Assembly (NCBI RefSeq): GCF_047314965.1
Contig: NZ_JBLBVK010000040.1
Location: forward strand, 39,652 to 103,651
Direction: 5' to 3'
DNA length: 64,000 nt
Origin: JAVJUV01 sp047314965
Lineage (GTDB): Bacteria; Pseudomonadota; Alphaproteobacteria; Rhodobacterales; Rhodobacteraceae
Shown here: positions 52,526 through 61,618 of the stretch, one piece after another
How positions within the stretch are numbered: position 1 is the stretch's first letter
Layout of the letters: each line of letters starts with the position of its first letter
Notes under the pieces: generated by a model
Databases searched by the model: none
What the model saw: only the letters and a program-made list of their open reading frames with translations
Told to the model about the DNA's origin: nothing
Program-made: the position numbers and the translations under genes

Positions 52526-55378
52526 CTACTCGGCCGCTTCGGCGTATTCTTCCAGCGGCGGACAGGTGCAGACCAGGTGCCGGTCGCCCCAGACGTTGTC
52601 GACGCGGTTGACCGGAGGCCAGTACTTGTCGACGCGGAAGGCACCTGCCGGGTAGCAGCCCTGTTCGCGGGTATAGGGGCGGTCCCATTCGCCCACGAGA
52701 TCTTCGACCGTGTGCGGCGCGTGCTTGAGCGGGTTGTTCTCGGGGTCGATCCTGCCCTCTTCGATGGCGCGGATCTCGTCACGGATCGAAAGCATGGCGT
52801 CACAGAAACGGTCGAGCTCGGCCTTGGTTTCGCTTTCGGTCGGTTCGACCATCAGCGTGCCCGCCACGGGCCAGCTCATCGTCGGGGCGTGGAAGCCGTT
52901 GTCGATGAGCCGCTTGGCGATGTCGTCGACGGTGACGCCTGCACTTTCGTCGAAGGGGCGTGTGTCGAGAATGCACTCATGCGCAACCCGGCCGTTCGTG
53001 CCCTTGTAGAGCACGTCGAATGCGCCTTCGAGCCGCTTGGCGATGTAGTTGGCGTTCAGGATCGCAACCCGCGTCGCCTGCGTCAGCCCCTGCCCGCCCA
53101 TCATCAGGATATAGGCCCAGGAGATGGGCAGGATGCCGGGCGAGCCGTAGGGCGCCGCCGACACGGGGCCTTCGCGGCCGCCGGTTTCCGGGTGGCCGGG
53201 CAGGAACGGCGCGAGGTGCGCCTTGACCCCGATCGGCCCCATGCCGGGACCGCCGCCGCCGTGGGGGATGCAGAAGGTCTTGTGGAGGTTGAGGTGCGAG
53301 ACGTCTCCGCCGATCTCTCCCGGCTTGGCAAGGCCGACCATGGCGTTGAGGTTCGCGCCGTCGATATAGACCTGCCCGCCATGCTTGTGCGTGATGTCGC
53401 AGACCTCGCGCACCGTCTCCTCGAAGACGCCGTGGGTCGAGGGATAGGTGATCATGCAGGCCGCCAGCCTGTCGCCCGCCGCCTCGGCCTTGGCGCGGAA
53501 GTCCTCGACGTCGATGTCGCCCCTTTCGGTGCATTTCGTCACGACGACTTCCATCCCGCACATCTGGGCGGAGGCCGGGTTGGTGCCGTGGGCGTTGATC
53601 GGGATCAGGCAGACCTTCCGCCCTTCATCGCCGCGCGACCGGTGATAGGCCATGATCGTCAGGAGGCCTGCGTATTCGCCCTGCGCACCCGAGTTCGGCT
53701 GCATCGACATCGCGTCGTAACCGGTGATCGTGCAGAGCTTGGCGGAGAGGTCGGCGATCAGTTCGTGATAGCCCTCGACCTGGTCGGCGGGGGCGAAGGG
53801 ATGCAGCATCGCGAAATCCGGCCAGGTGATCGGCATCATCTCTGCGGCCGAGTTCAGCTTCATCGTGCAGGATCCGAGCGGGATCATCGCGCGGTCGAGC
53901 GCGAGGTCGCGGTCGGCGAGACGGCGCATGTAGCGCATCATCTCGGTTTCGGCCCGGTTGTGATGGAAGGTCGGGTGGGTCATGAAATCGGACGTGCGAT
54001 GATATTCGACCGGAAGGCGGGTGTATCCCGCTTCGAAATCGTCACGGCTGAAGTTGAGGCCGAAGGCGCGCCAGACGCCCTCGAGGACCGCCGGGCGGAT
54101 CGTCTCGTCGACCGCGATGCCGATCTTGGTGTCGCCGACCTTGCGGAAGTTGATCCGCTCGCGCCGGCCCGCTTCCATGATGACGCCCTGGAGCGCGCCG
54201 ACCTCGACGGTGATCGTATCGAAGAAGAGTTCCGGCTCGATCTTGTAGCCGCCGGCCTCGAGCCCCATGACCAGACGCTCGGTCTTGCGGTGGATACGCT
54301 GCGCGATAGCGCGGAGGCCATCGGGGCCGTGGAACACCCCGTAGAAGGAGGCCATCACGGCAAGGAGCGCCTGCGCGGTGCAGACGTTGGAGGTGGCCTT
54401 CTCGCGCCGGATGTGCTGTTCGCGGGTCTGGAGCGAGAGGCGGTAAGCCTTGTTGCCGCGCGCGTCGATCGAGACGCCGACGAGGCGGCCGGGCATGGCG
54501 CGCTTGTGAGCGTCGCGGCAGGCCATGTAGGCGGCGTGCGGGCCGCCCCAGCCCATCGGCACGCCGAAGCGCTGGGTGGATCCGACCGCAATGTCGGCGC
54601 CGATGGCGCCCGGCTCCTTGAGGAGCGTCAGGGCAAGAGGATCGGCGATGACGATACCAAGCGCCTTGGCCTCGTGCAGCGCCGCGATCTGATCGGTGAA
54701 GTCGCGAACGTGGCCGTAGGTGCCGGGATACTGGAAGATGGCGGCGAAGACTTTAGACGGATCGAGGTCTTCGGGGGCGCCCACGATGCATTCGATATCC
54801 AGAGGCGCGGCGCGGGTTTTCATCACCTCGATGTTCTGCGGGTGGCAGTTCTCGTCGATGAAGAAGGCGGTGGCCTTCGACTTGGCGACGCGCTGCGCCA
54901 TGGTCATGGCTTCTGCAGCGGCGGTGGATTCGTCGAGGAGCGAGGCGTTGGCGATCTCGAGCCCGGTCAGGTCGGAGATCATGGTCTGGTAGTTCAGCAG
55001 AGCTTCGAGCCGGCCCTGCGAAATCTCGGGCTGGTAGGGCGTATAGGCGGTGTACCAGGCGGGGTTCTCGAGGATGTTACGCTGGATCGCGGGGGGCGTG
55101 ACGGTGCCGTAGTAGCCCTGCCCGATCATCGTGGTGAAGACCTTGTTCTTCAGCGCGACCTGCCGCATGTGGTAGAGAAGCTCGCGTTCTGACAGGGGTT
55201 TGCCGAAATCCAGCGGCTCCGCCTGCCGGATCGATTTCGGCACCGTCTGGTCAATGAGCTCGTCGAGGTCCTTCACGCCAAGCACCTTGAACATCTCCTC
55301 CATCTCCGCGGGAGACGGTCCGATGTGGCGGCGGTTGGCGAAGTCGTAAGGCAGGTAGTCGGTCGGCGTGAAGGTCAT
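52526..55378 (-). CDS. gcvP: Glycine dehydrogenase (aminomethyl-transferring), P-protein
   Basis: This 950-residue PLP enzyme decarboxylates glycine and passes the aminomethyl group to the lipoyl arm of GcvH. It is the full-length fused form. The N-terminal half has IGPSPAEMEEMFKVLG and 'MIGQGYYGTVTPPAIQRNIL'. The C-terminal half carries the PLP lysine in HLNLHKTFCIPHGGGGPGMG and GSCTMKLNSAAEM. It ends the gcvT-gcvH-gcvP operon, 67 bases after gcvH with two hairpins in that gap. The start at 55378 is the conserved MTFTPTDYLPYDFANRHIG-like N-terminus. Confidence 0.98.
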   Translation of the reverse strand: MTFTPTDYLPYDFANRRHIGPSPAEMEEMFKVLGVKDLDELIDQTVPKSIRQAEPLDFGKPLSERELLYHMRQVALKNKVFTTMIGQGYYGTVTPPAIQRNILENPAWYTAYTPYQPEISQGRLEALLNYQTMISDLTGLEIANASLLDESTAAAEAMTMAQRVAKSKATAFFIDENCHPQNIEVMKTRAAPLDIECIVGAPEDLDPSKVFAAIFQYPGTYGHVRDFTDQIAALHEAKALGIVIADPLALTLLKEPGAIGADIAVGSTQRFGVPMGWGGPHAAYMACRDAHKRAMPGRLVGVSIDARGNKAYRLSLQTREQHIRREKATSNVCTAQALLAVMASFYGVFHGPDGLRAIAQRIHRKTERLVMGLEAGGYKIEPELFFDTITVEVGALQGVIMEAGRRERINFRKVGDTKIGIAVDETIRPAVLEGVWRAFGLNFSRDDFEAGYTRLPVEYHRTSDFMTHPTFHHNRAETEMMRYMRRLADRDLALDRAMIPLGSCTMKLNSAAEMMPITWPDFAMLHPFAPADQVEGYHELIADLSAKLCTITGYDAMSMQPNSGAQGEYAGLLTIMAYHRSRGDEGRKVCLIPINAHGTNPASAQMCGMEVVVTKCTERGDIDVEDFRAKAEAAGDRLAACMITYPSTHGVFEETVREVCDITHKHGGQVYIDGANLNAMVGLAKPGEIGGDVSHLNLHKTFCIPHGGGGPGMGPIGVKAHLAPFLPGHPETGGREGPVSAAPYGSPGILPISWAYILMMGGQGLTQATRVAILNANYIAKRLEGAFDVLYKGTNGRVAHECILDTRPFDESAGVTVDDIAKRLIDNGFHAPTMSWPVAGTLMVEPTESETKAELDRFCDAMLSIRDEIRAIEEGRIDPENNPLKHAPHTVEDLVGEWDRPYTREQGCYPAGAFRVDKYWPPVNRVDNVWGDRHLVCTCPPLEEYAEAAE

Positions 55379-55397
55379 TTCGGTCTCCGTTGAGGGC

Positions 55398-55443
55398 AAA
55401 AGTCTTCGCAAGACTTTTGGCGAATTTCTTGGAAGAAATTCGC
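55398..55443 (-). repeat. Double hairpin between gcvH and gcvP
   Basis: Two perfect stems stand back to back: AAAAGTCTT/AAGACTTTT (55398-55406 with 55410-55418, loop CGC) and GCGAATTTCT/AGAAATTCGC (55420-55429 with 55434-55443, loop TGGA). The second ends 3 bases before the gcvH stop triplet. They may act as an intercistronic mRNA element. I associate this pair with dispersed intergenic elements of Rhodobacteraceae. Confidence 0.85.
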
Positions 55444-55445
55444 GC

Positions 55446-55805
55446 CTATTCGATCATTTCCTTGTATTCGTCCTCGGACATGAAGTCGTCGAGCTGGCTC
55501 ATGTCGTCGACTTTCATCTTGAAGAACCATGCCGCGCCGAGCGGATCTTCGTTCACGAGACCCGGGTTGTCGACGAGATCGTCGTTCACTTCGACGATTT
55601 CCCCATCGACGGGGGCCACGATGTCGGAAGCGGCCTTGACGCTTTCGATCACGCAGATCTCGTCACCCTTCGAGACCATCGTCTCGGCTTCGGGCAGTTC
55701 GACGAAGACGACGTCGCCCAGCTGCTCGGAAGCGTGCTCGGTAATGCCCACGACGACGAGATCGCCCTCAACGCGCAGCCATTCATGTTCTTCAGTATAT
55801 TTCAT
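55446..55805 (-). CDS. gcvH: Glycine cleavage system H protein
   Basis: This 119-residue lipoyl carrier shuttles the aminomethyl group between GcvP and GcvT. The lipoylated lysine is in CVIESVKAASDI (near residue 59), with the family start KYTEEHEWLRVEGDL and the end LDDFMSEDEYKEMIE. It lies 19 bases after gcvT. Confidence 0.98.
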   Translation of the reverse strand: MKYTEEHEWLRVEGDLVVVGITEHASEQLGDVVFVELPEAETMVSKGDEICVIESVKAASDIVAPVDGEIVEVNDDLVDNPGLVNEDPLGAAWFFKMKVDDMSQLDDFMSEDEYKEMIE

Positions 55806-55824
55806 GGATCTCTTTCCCTGTTGA

Positions 55825-56946
55825 TCACCGTTTGAAATTCGAGGGGCGGAACGGCAGGTCGGCGACGGTGACCGGCATCCGCTTGCCGCGCACATCGCCT
55901 TCCAGTTTCGTTCCCGTCGCAGCGTCGTCAATAGCGACGTAGCCCATGGACATGGGAGCCTCCAGCGAGGGACCGAACGCTCCCGAGGTCACCTGCCCCG
56001 TTTTCTTGTCGCCTGCATAGATTTCGGTCCCCGCACGCATGGGTGCGCGGCTTTCGGGCAGAAGTCCGACCCGGCGGCGAGACGCGCCGTTTTCGAACTG
56101 ATCGAGGATCACGTCCGCGCCCGGAAAGCCGCCCTCGCGTTCGCCGCCGCGGCGGCGGACCTTCTGGATCGCCCATTCGAGTGCCGCCTCGACCGGCGTC
56201 GTGGTGGTGTCGATATCGGAGCCATAGAGGCAAAGGCCGGCCTCCAGACGGAGCGAGTCGCGCGCGCCGAGGCCGATCGCCTCGACCTCGTCCATCGCGA
56301 GGAGCGCCTCGGTCAGGGCCGTTGCGCGGTCGTCGGGCACGGAAATCTCGTAGCCGTCCTCGCCCGTGTAGCCGGAGCGCGACACCCAGAGTTCGGCACC
56401 GTCCCAGTCGAAGCTGGCGACATCCATGAAACGCATGTCCGCAGCGCCGGGGACAAGGCGGGCAAACGCCGCTTCGGCCTTCGGACCCTGAAGCGCGATC
56501 AGCGCGCGGTCGGTGATGGGCTGAACCTCGCAGGCGGCGGAGAGATGTGCGGTCATGTGCGCGATGTCATCGGCCTTGCAGGCGGCGTTGACGACAACGA
56601 ACAGGTGATCGCCCCGGTTCGCCACCATCAGGTCGTCAAGAATCCCTCCCTGATCGTTCGTGAAGAGCGCATAGCGTTGACGGTTCTCGCCCAGACCGAG
56701 GATATTGACCGGTACGAGCGTTTCGAAGGCGCGCGCGGCGTCAGACACGTCGCCCGAACGCGGCACGACGCGCACCTGTCCCATGTGGCTGACATCGAAC
56801 AGCCCGGCGTTCTCGCGCGTCCAGAGATGTTCCTTCATGACGCCAAGCCCATACTGGACTGGCATCTCGTAGCCCGCGAAAGGCACCATCTTGGCGCCAC
56901 GTGCGAGGTGAAGGTCGTATAGCGGTGTGCGTTCCAGCTCCGGCAT
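55825..56946 (-). CDS. gcvT: Glycine cleavage system T protein (aminomethyltransferase)
   Basis: This 373-residue protein transfers the aminomethyl carbon to tetrahydrofolate and releases ammonia. Motifs: RTPLYDLHLARGAKMVPFAG, ENAGLFDVSHMGQV, and SRSGYTGEDGYEI with the catalytic region. The C-terminal GCV_T_C barrel includes 'GQVTSGAFGPSLEAPMSMGY'. The start at 56946 has GGGGAG upstream; the frame is open 14 codons further without similarity. It is preceded by a tandem glycine riboswitch. Confidence 0.96.
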   Translation of the reverse strand: MPELERTPLYDLHLARGAKMVPFAGYEMPVQYGLGVMKEHLWTRENAGLFDVSHMGQVRVVPRSGDVSDAARAFETLVPVNILGLGENRQRYALFTNDQGGILDDLMVANRGDHLFVVVNAACKADDIAHMTAHLSAACEVQPITDRALIALQGPKAEAAFARLVPGAADMRFMDVASFDWDGAELWVSRSGYTGEDGYEISVPDDRATALTEALLAMDEVEAIGLGARDSLRLEAGLCLYGSDIDTTTTPVEAALEWAIQKVRRRGGEREGGFPGADVILDQFENGASRRRVGLLPESRAPMRAGTEIYAGDKKTGQVTSGAFGPSLEAPMSMGYVAIDDAATGTKLEGDVRGKRMPVTVADLPFRPSNFKR

Positions 56947-57018
56947 CGGCTCCCCGTCAAAATTCGCCGACGCGGACGCGCCGGGCACCTGTCGGGCAAA
57001 AAGCCTTGCCCGTCGGCG

Positions 57019-57173
57019 CCCCCTCTGTCCTTTCGCCTGAGATCGTTATCCCTTCGGCGGCCCGAGACCGGGCACTCTCCAGAGTCTTTAGCGGCGCGGC
57101 GGTCCGTTTGCCTGAGAGTTTACCGGGGCGGTTGCTCCTTCGGCACCGGGTCTTTCACCCGGATTCTCCCGTC
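57019..57173 (-). promoter_or_regulatory. Tandem glycine riboswitch of the gcv operon
   Basis: On the minus strand two aptamers follow each other. The first (57173 to about 57103) has GGGAGAATCC, GCCGAAGGAGCAA and ACTCTCAGGCAAACGGACC. The second (about 57100 to 57019) has CTGGAGAG, GCCGAAGGGATAA and CTCAGGCGAAAGGACAGAGG. These are the conserved glycine-aptamer cores. A stem CGGGCAA/TTGCCCG (56993-57012) just downstream may belong to the switching platform. Glycine binding normally turns gcv expression on. Confidence 0.95.
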
Positions 57174-57254
57174 GCGTCATCCAAAGCCATACGCCGGTTT
57201 CGCAGGCTCTGGCAAGCCCTTGTATTCCGCCGTGCACCAAGGCAGGTGATTGCC

Positions 57255-57812
57255 ATGACACGGCCATTCTTCTTTGGATACGGGTCGCTGGTGAACCGGG
57301 CGACCCACGATTACTCAGACGCGCATCCCGCGCGGATTTCGGGATGGCGGCGCGCATGGCGGCATGTCGAGGGGCGCAAGGTGGCGTTCCTGACGGCAGT
57401 GCCTGCGCCGGAGTCGTCCATCGAAGGGCTGATCGCGCATGTGCCGGGCGGGGACTGGGCGGCGCTGGACATGCGGGAGCACGCCTATGCGCGCGTTCTG
57501 GCAACGGACGTGGAGCACGGCATCGCGGGCGGCCCGGAAATTCACATCTATCATGCTCCCGCCGACATGCATGCGCCCGCCTCGGAGATGCGGCCAGTAC
57601 TTCTGAGCTATGTCGATGTCGTGGTGCAGGGCTATCTGCGGGAGTTCGGCGAGGATGGCGTCGCCCGGTTCTTCGAGACGACGGATGGCTGGGATGCACC
57701 GATGCGCAATGACCGGGCGAACCCGTTGTATTCCCGGCACCAGGTGCTGAGCGCGGAAGAAACGGCGCTGGTGGACGACTGGCTGGGCAGGCTTGGGATC
57801 ACGCCTTTCTAG
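57255..57812 (+). CDS. Gamma-glutamylcyclotransferase family protein
   Basis: This 185-residue GGCT-like fold protein has the glycine loop FFFGYGSLVNRATHDYSDAH at the N-terminus and ALDMREHAYARVLATDV, whose Glu is in the usual catalytic position. It probably forms 5-oxoproline from a gamma-glutamyl compound, or acts in a related amine pathway. The ATG at 57255 is adopted; the frame extends upstream through the riboswitch region. Its stop overlaps the convergent MATE gene by 3-4 bases. It is divergent from the gcv operon. Confidence 0.85.
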   Translation: MTRPFFFGYGSLVNRATHDYSDAHPARISGWRRAWRHVEGRKVAFLTAVPAPESSIEGLIAHVPGGDWAALDMREHAYARVLATDVEHGIAGGPEIHIYHAPADMHAPASEMRPVLLSYVDVVVQGYLREFGEDGVARFFETTDGWDAPMRNDRANPLYSRHQVLSAEETALVDDWLGRLGITPF

Positions 57813-59206
57813 CGACGGTGCTGGAAGACCTGGAAGATGCGCTGGTGGCGCAGGAACGGGTCCGGCCGCACGCTGTCGCTGTCGATGCGCCCGAGGAGCC
57901 GCCGCGCGAGCCCGACCGAGATCGCGGCAAAGAGCACGCCGCCCACCGCCTGGCCGATCAGCACCCCCGGCGCGCCGAACCATGCGGAAAAGAGCATGAC
58001 CAATGGGATGGTGCCCAGGGTGTGACGGCCCCAGTTGGTGAGCGTCGAATAGAACGGGTGGCCGAGGTTGTTGAAGGCCGCGTTCGAGACGAAGATCACG
58101 CCGTTGAAGAACCACATGAGCGAGAGCGGTCCCGCGAAGAGGAAGACCAGGGTTCGGGCGAGTTCGGCATCCTGGAGTACGAAGATCCATTCAAGCGGCC
58201 CCCGGAGCAGGAACAGCGCAAGCGAGACAAGGCAGGTGACGCCCGCGGTGAACATCAGCGCTTCGCGATAGGTGCGGGTCACGCGTTCGGCATTCCGGGC
58301 GCCGGCGTTCTGGCCGATGATCGGGCCGACCGCGCCCGAGAGCGCGAAGAGGATGGCGAAGGCCACGGGGGTGAGGCGGCCGACGATGGCCATTCCGGCG
58401 ACGGCCTCCTCGCCGTATTCGGCCATGGCGCGGGTAACATAGGCCTGGCCCACGGGCGTGGCGAGCTGGGTCAGGATCGCCGGTAGCGCGATAGCGAAGA
58501 CGGGACGGATATCGGCCGAGAGACCCCTGGCACCGGGGCGCGTGAACCCGCCATGGAACCGCTGGATCGCGGAGAGCGCCAGACCGGCGATGGTGAAGCG
58601 CGCGGCGATCGAGGCCAGCGCCGCGCCGGTCAGTTCGAGGTCCAGACCGAAGATCAGGATCGGGTCGAGCACCGCGTTCACGACGCCGCCGAGGATCAGG
58701 ACATTCATGGAGCGTCGCGCGTCGCCATGGGCGCGCAGGATGGCGCCGCCGACCACGCCCACCAGGAGAACCGGCAGGCTGGGAAGAACGATCTGCATGT
58801 AGTGGACTGCGAGATCGCGGGTCTCGCCCGTGGCGCCCAGAAGCGAGACGAGCGGCGCGATGTTCAGCCAGACCACGGCCGCGAAGACCGCGCCGAAGAG
58901 GAAGCCCAGGATCAGGCTGGACGTGGCGCGCCGCCGGGCCAGACCTTCGTCGCCCTCGCCCAGCGCACGCGCGACAAGCGCTCCGGACGCGATGGCCATG
59001 CCGATCCCGAAGGAGCCGGTGAAGAACAGGATCGCGCCGGCATAGCCGACGGCCGCGGCCAGCTCGGCCTTGCCCAGCATCGAGATGAAGATCATGTCGA
59101 TGAAATCGACCGCGAAGACCGCCATCAGCCCGACCGAGGAAGTGACGGACATCACGGCGATGTGCCGCATCAGGTTGCCTTCGAGGAATCTCGCCGGTTC
59201 TGCCAT
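57809..59206 (-). CDS. MATE family efflux transporter
   Basis: This 465-residue inner-membrane antiporter has twelve helices in two six-helix halves (MatE domains). Recognisable parts are SVGLMAVFAVDFIDMIFISMLG, FGIGMAIASGALVARALGEGD and GAVGPIIGQNAGARNAERVTR, the last with the conserved GQNxGA motif of the second half. It would export drugs or metabolites with Na+ or H+. The start at 59206 (MAEPARFLEGNLMRHI) replaces a frame open 77 codons upstream. Confidence 0.92.
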   Translation of the reverse strand: MAEPARFLEGNLMRHIAVMSVTSSVGLMAVFAVDFIDMIFISMLGKAELAAAVGYAGAILFFTGSFGIGMAIASGALVARALGEGDEGLARRRATSSLILGFLFGAVFAAVVWLNIAPLVSLLGATGETRDLAVHYMQIVLPSLPVLLVGVVGGAILRAHGDARRSMNVLILGGVVNAVLDPILIFGLDLELTGAALASIAARFTIAGLALSAIQRFHGGFTRPGARGLSADIRPVFAIALPAILTQLATPVGQAYVTRAMAEYGEEAVAGMAIVGRLTPVAFAILFALSGAVGPIIGQNAGARNAERVTRTYREALMFTAGVTCLVSLALFLLRGPLEWIFVLQDAELARTLVFLFAGPLSLMWFFNGVIFVSNAAFNNLGHPFYSTLTNWGRHTLGTIPLVMLFSAWFGAPGVLIGQAVGGVLFAAISVGLARRLLGRIDSDSVRPDPFLRHQRIFQVFQHRR

Positions 59207-59415
59207 GGGATCTCTATCGCAGCAGCCGGGGAAGAAGGAAAGGGTTGGTCCGGAAGGATGGCCGCAGGCCTGGATTGGATGCCGGGAATGGCAGGAACGA
59301 GGCCAATCGGGTCCTTGAGCAGTATCAAGGATAGACGGCCAGGAACCAGCGTAGACCTTCTCGGGCAGAGTTAGATTTCGCACCCTAAGAGTTACCTGCG
59401 GATGGAGAAGTTGAG

Positions 59416-60327
59416 ATGAAGCCCAGAAGTCTCGCACGGATCGTTCTGTCTTTGGCGCTCATTGTGCCGCAACTGGTCTTTGCTCAAGTAAGCGTAGACG
59501 ACCGGCTTGCGCCTGGGCATCCACCTTTGGTGATCGCGCATCGCTCTGCCGTAATGGGCGAATGGCCCGAAAACTCCCTGGCCGCAATCTGGTATGCTAT
59601 CGACCGCGGCATTGAAGCCATTCACATCAATCCTCAGCTTACTGCTGACGATCAATATGTGTTGATGCACGACCATACACTAAACAGGACTACGGATGTC
59701 GAAAGGGTGTTCCCCGAAGGGCCTCCGGATGGTCCCTCACGCGCAAGCCGAGGCGGCAAGGACTATGTCCGCGACTACACACTCGAGCAAATCCGGCGAC
59801 TGCGACTTCTGAATAGCAAACCTGGTTATGACGAACCTGTTCCAACGCTGGGTGAGGCGCTTGATCTGGTCGATGGACGCTTACTGGTTCTTCTTGGTCT
59901 CAAGGCCTACGAGGTGGATAGCCTTGCGGCCGGGCTTGGAGAAAGAGACGCAGAGAACCTTCTGCTCTTCGATCTCTACTATTCGGGGACTGACCAAAGC
60001 AAATTGCGCGAAGCATCCACCGCGACCGGCATCGGCGTGGCGGTTGCTCTGTTTCGATCGCGGAACTACCTTGCCGATTTCGACGCGATCTATGCACAGC
60101 TTGGATCGACGATCAGGATGGTCAGCGTCGCCAGCGCCAATCTGACCCCCGAGTTCGTCTCAAGACTCGAAGAACTGGGGATTGTGCTGACGATAAGTTC
60201 CGGTGGCCCAGAGGATTCGGCCTTGGTCAACGGCAATGACACGGGTCCTTGGCGCGCGGTGCTTGATCGCGGGTTCTCTGCGTCCACAGATCAACCGGAC
60301 CTCGTGCTGAAGCTCCTTGGCAAGTGA
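59416..60327 (+). CDS. Glycerophosphodiester phosphodiesterase family protein, metal ligands missing
   Basis: This 303-residue exported protein has a signal peptide of about 23 residues ending VFAQ. The GDPD fold is evident: VIAHRSAVMGEWPENSLAAI with His42-Arg43 and Glu52, then LTADDQYVLMHDHTLNRTT with His85-Asp86. The Glu-x-Asp calcium pair that normally precedes QLT is His70-Ile-Asn72 (AIHINPQLT). The later Glu of ExK is Gly161 (LGLK). So the acidic metal site is lost while the two catalytic His remain. It may be inactive, bind another metal or only bind ligand. Lower GC than neighbours. Confidence 0.8.
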   Translation: MKPRSLARIVLSLALIVPQLVFAQVSVDDRLAPGHPPLVIAHRSAVMGEWPENSLAAIWYAIDRGIEAIHINPQLTADDQYVLMHDHTLNRTTDVERVFPEGPPDGPSRASRGGKDYVRDYTLEQIRRLRLLNSKPGYDEPVPTLGEALDLVDGRLLVLLGLKAYEVDSLAAGLGERDAENLLLFDLYYSGTDQSKLREASTATGIGVAVALFRSRNYLADFDAIYAQLGSTIRMVSVASANLTPEFVSRLEELGIVLTISSGGPEDSALVNGNDTGPWRAVLDRGFSASTDQPDLVLKLLGK

Positions 60328-60529
60328 GACGAGAAAGCGATGGTCACTAGTTCGCCTGCCGTGGCCGCCGTACGGCATTCGATTGAATGCCCGCCTAGTC
60401 CCGCAAAGCAGACATTCACCGGATGCGCCAACAAGAGCCGTTGGGCTTGGAGAGGCGGTATCGGTACGTCTCCCCTTCCCATTTGGTCAGCTGTGACTTT
60501 GCCGCAGCGGGCCCCGGAAGCCAGCCGCA

Positions 60530-60559
60530 AAAACAATGGGCGACCCCGAAGGATCGCCC
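60530..60559 (-). terminator. Terminator after the MBL-fold gene
   Basis: On the minus strand a nine-base stem GGGCGATCC/GGGTCGCCC (one G-T pair) closes a TTCG tetraloop and is followed by ATTGTTTTTG. A classic intrinsic terminator, 26 bases after the stop codon at 60586. Confidence 0.88.
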
Positions 60560-60585
60560 GATGCTCTTTGGCGTGTGTGGACCGC

Positions 60586-61518
60586 TCAGAGCATCATCTG
60601 GTAGGTCGCGGGCACATAGTGAAAGCCGCCCTCGCCGCGGGTGTCGACGAAGCCCATGCCGGGGAACGGCATGTGGTAGCCGACAAGCGGAATACGGTCG
60701 GCGGCGGCCATTCCGAGGACCTTCTTGCGCGAAGCGGCGGCGGCGGCCTTGTCGATGTCGAAGCGCACTTCCCAGTCCGGATAGGCCAGCGACCAGACGT
60801 AGTGGTTCGCGGTGTCCGCCATCAGGAGAAGTTGCTTGCCACCCGACTCCAGCATGTAGACCATGTGGCCCGGTGTGTGTCCGAAGGCGGCCATGCCAGT
60901 GATGCCGGAAGCGACGCTGCCGCCGTCTCCGATGAATTCGAAGCGGTCTGCGAACGGCTTTACCTTTCCGGCGAAGGTCTCGTTGTCGGTGCCATTCCAG
61001 TGATCGAACTCGACCTGGCCTGTGACGTAACGCGCGTTGGGATAGGTCAGGCTGCCATCTTCACCTGTCATTCCTCCGACATGGTCACCATGCATATGGG
61101 TGATGACGACGACGGTCACGTCTGCCGGCATGATGCCCGCCGCTTCCAGTGCGGCGGTCGTGCCTGCGGCGCTGAGACCCGTGTCGAACAGGACGACATC
61201 GCTGCCGGTGCGCACGACCGTCGGCGTGAAGAAGAACTGTGCCTTGTCGGCAGGAATGAAGTTCTGTGCGCTGACGGCGGCGAACTCTTCCGGGGAGACG
61301 TTCATGCCGAAGATTCCCTGCACCTCTTCCACCGGACGGGTACCCGCCAGCAGGGTCGATACCTGGAAGTCTCCAAGAGCAAACGTGTTCTGTATCGCGT
61401 TGGGCGCTGCGGCGGCGTGTCCTCCGGCCAGCGCCGGAGTTGCGGAAAGCCCTGCGGCAAAGGGCATGGCGGCCCCGGCAGCGAGAACCGAACGACGTGA
61501 AATATTGCCTCGAGTCAT
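60586..61518 (-). CDS. MBL-fold metallo-hydrolase, Tat-exported
   Basis: This 310-residue protein has a twin-arginine signal (NISRRSVLAAGAAMPFAAG, cleavage near ALA-G at about 31). The zinc site is complete: THMHGDHVGG, GHTPGHMVY, LMADTANHY and the last His in VGYHMPFPGMG. It belongs to the quorum-lactonase/arylsulfatase-like branch of exported metallo-beta-lactamase-fold hydrolases, and its substrate is open. The ATG at 61518 follows GGAGG. It is monocistronic with a strong terminator. Confidence 0.9.
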   Translation of the reverse strand: MTRGNISRRSVLAAGAAMPFAAGLSATPALAGGHAAAAPNAIQNTFALGDFQVSTLLAGTRPVEEVQGIFGMNVSPEEFAAVSAQNFIPADKAQFFFTPTVVRTGSDVVLFDTGLSAAGTTAALEAAGIMPADVTVVVITHMHGDHVGGMTGEDGSLTYPNARYVTGQVEFDHWNGTDNETFAGKVKPFADRFEFIGDGGSVASGITGMAAFGHTPGHMVYMLESGGKQLLLMADTANHYVWSLAYPDWEVRFDIDKAAAAASRKKVLGMAAADRIPLVGYHMPFPGMGFVDTRGEGGFHYVPATYQMML

Positions 61519-61618
61519 ATGAAAACCTCCTTGGGTGTTAACTCTGGCGAGAGTTAATTCACCGCGCAGGAACGTCGATGTGCATTTGCGCACAGGGCGA
61601 CGCAGAAATCGGCAGAGC

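Noticed and set aside
52577..55192. An 871-codon open frame on the plus strand opposite gcvP
   Set aside because: It lies wholly antisense to an unmistakable gcvP. Its Asp/Arg/His-rich translation is the usual shadow of a GC-rich gene, and no family is recognisable.
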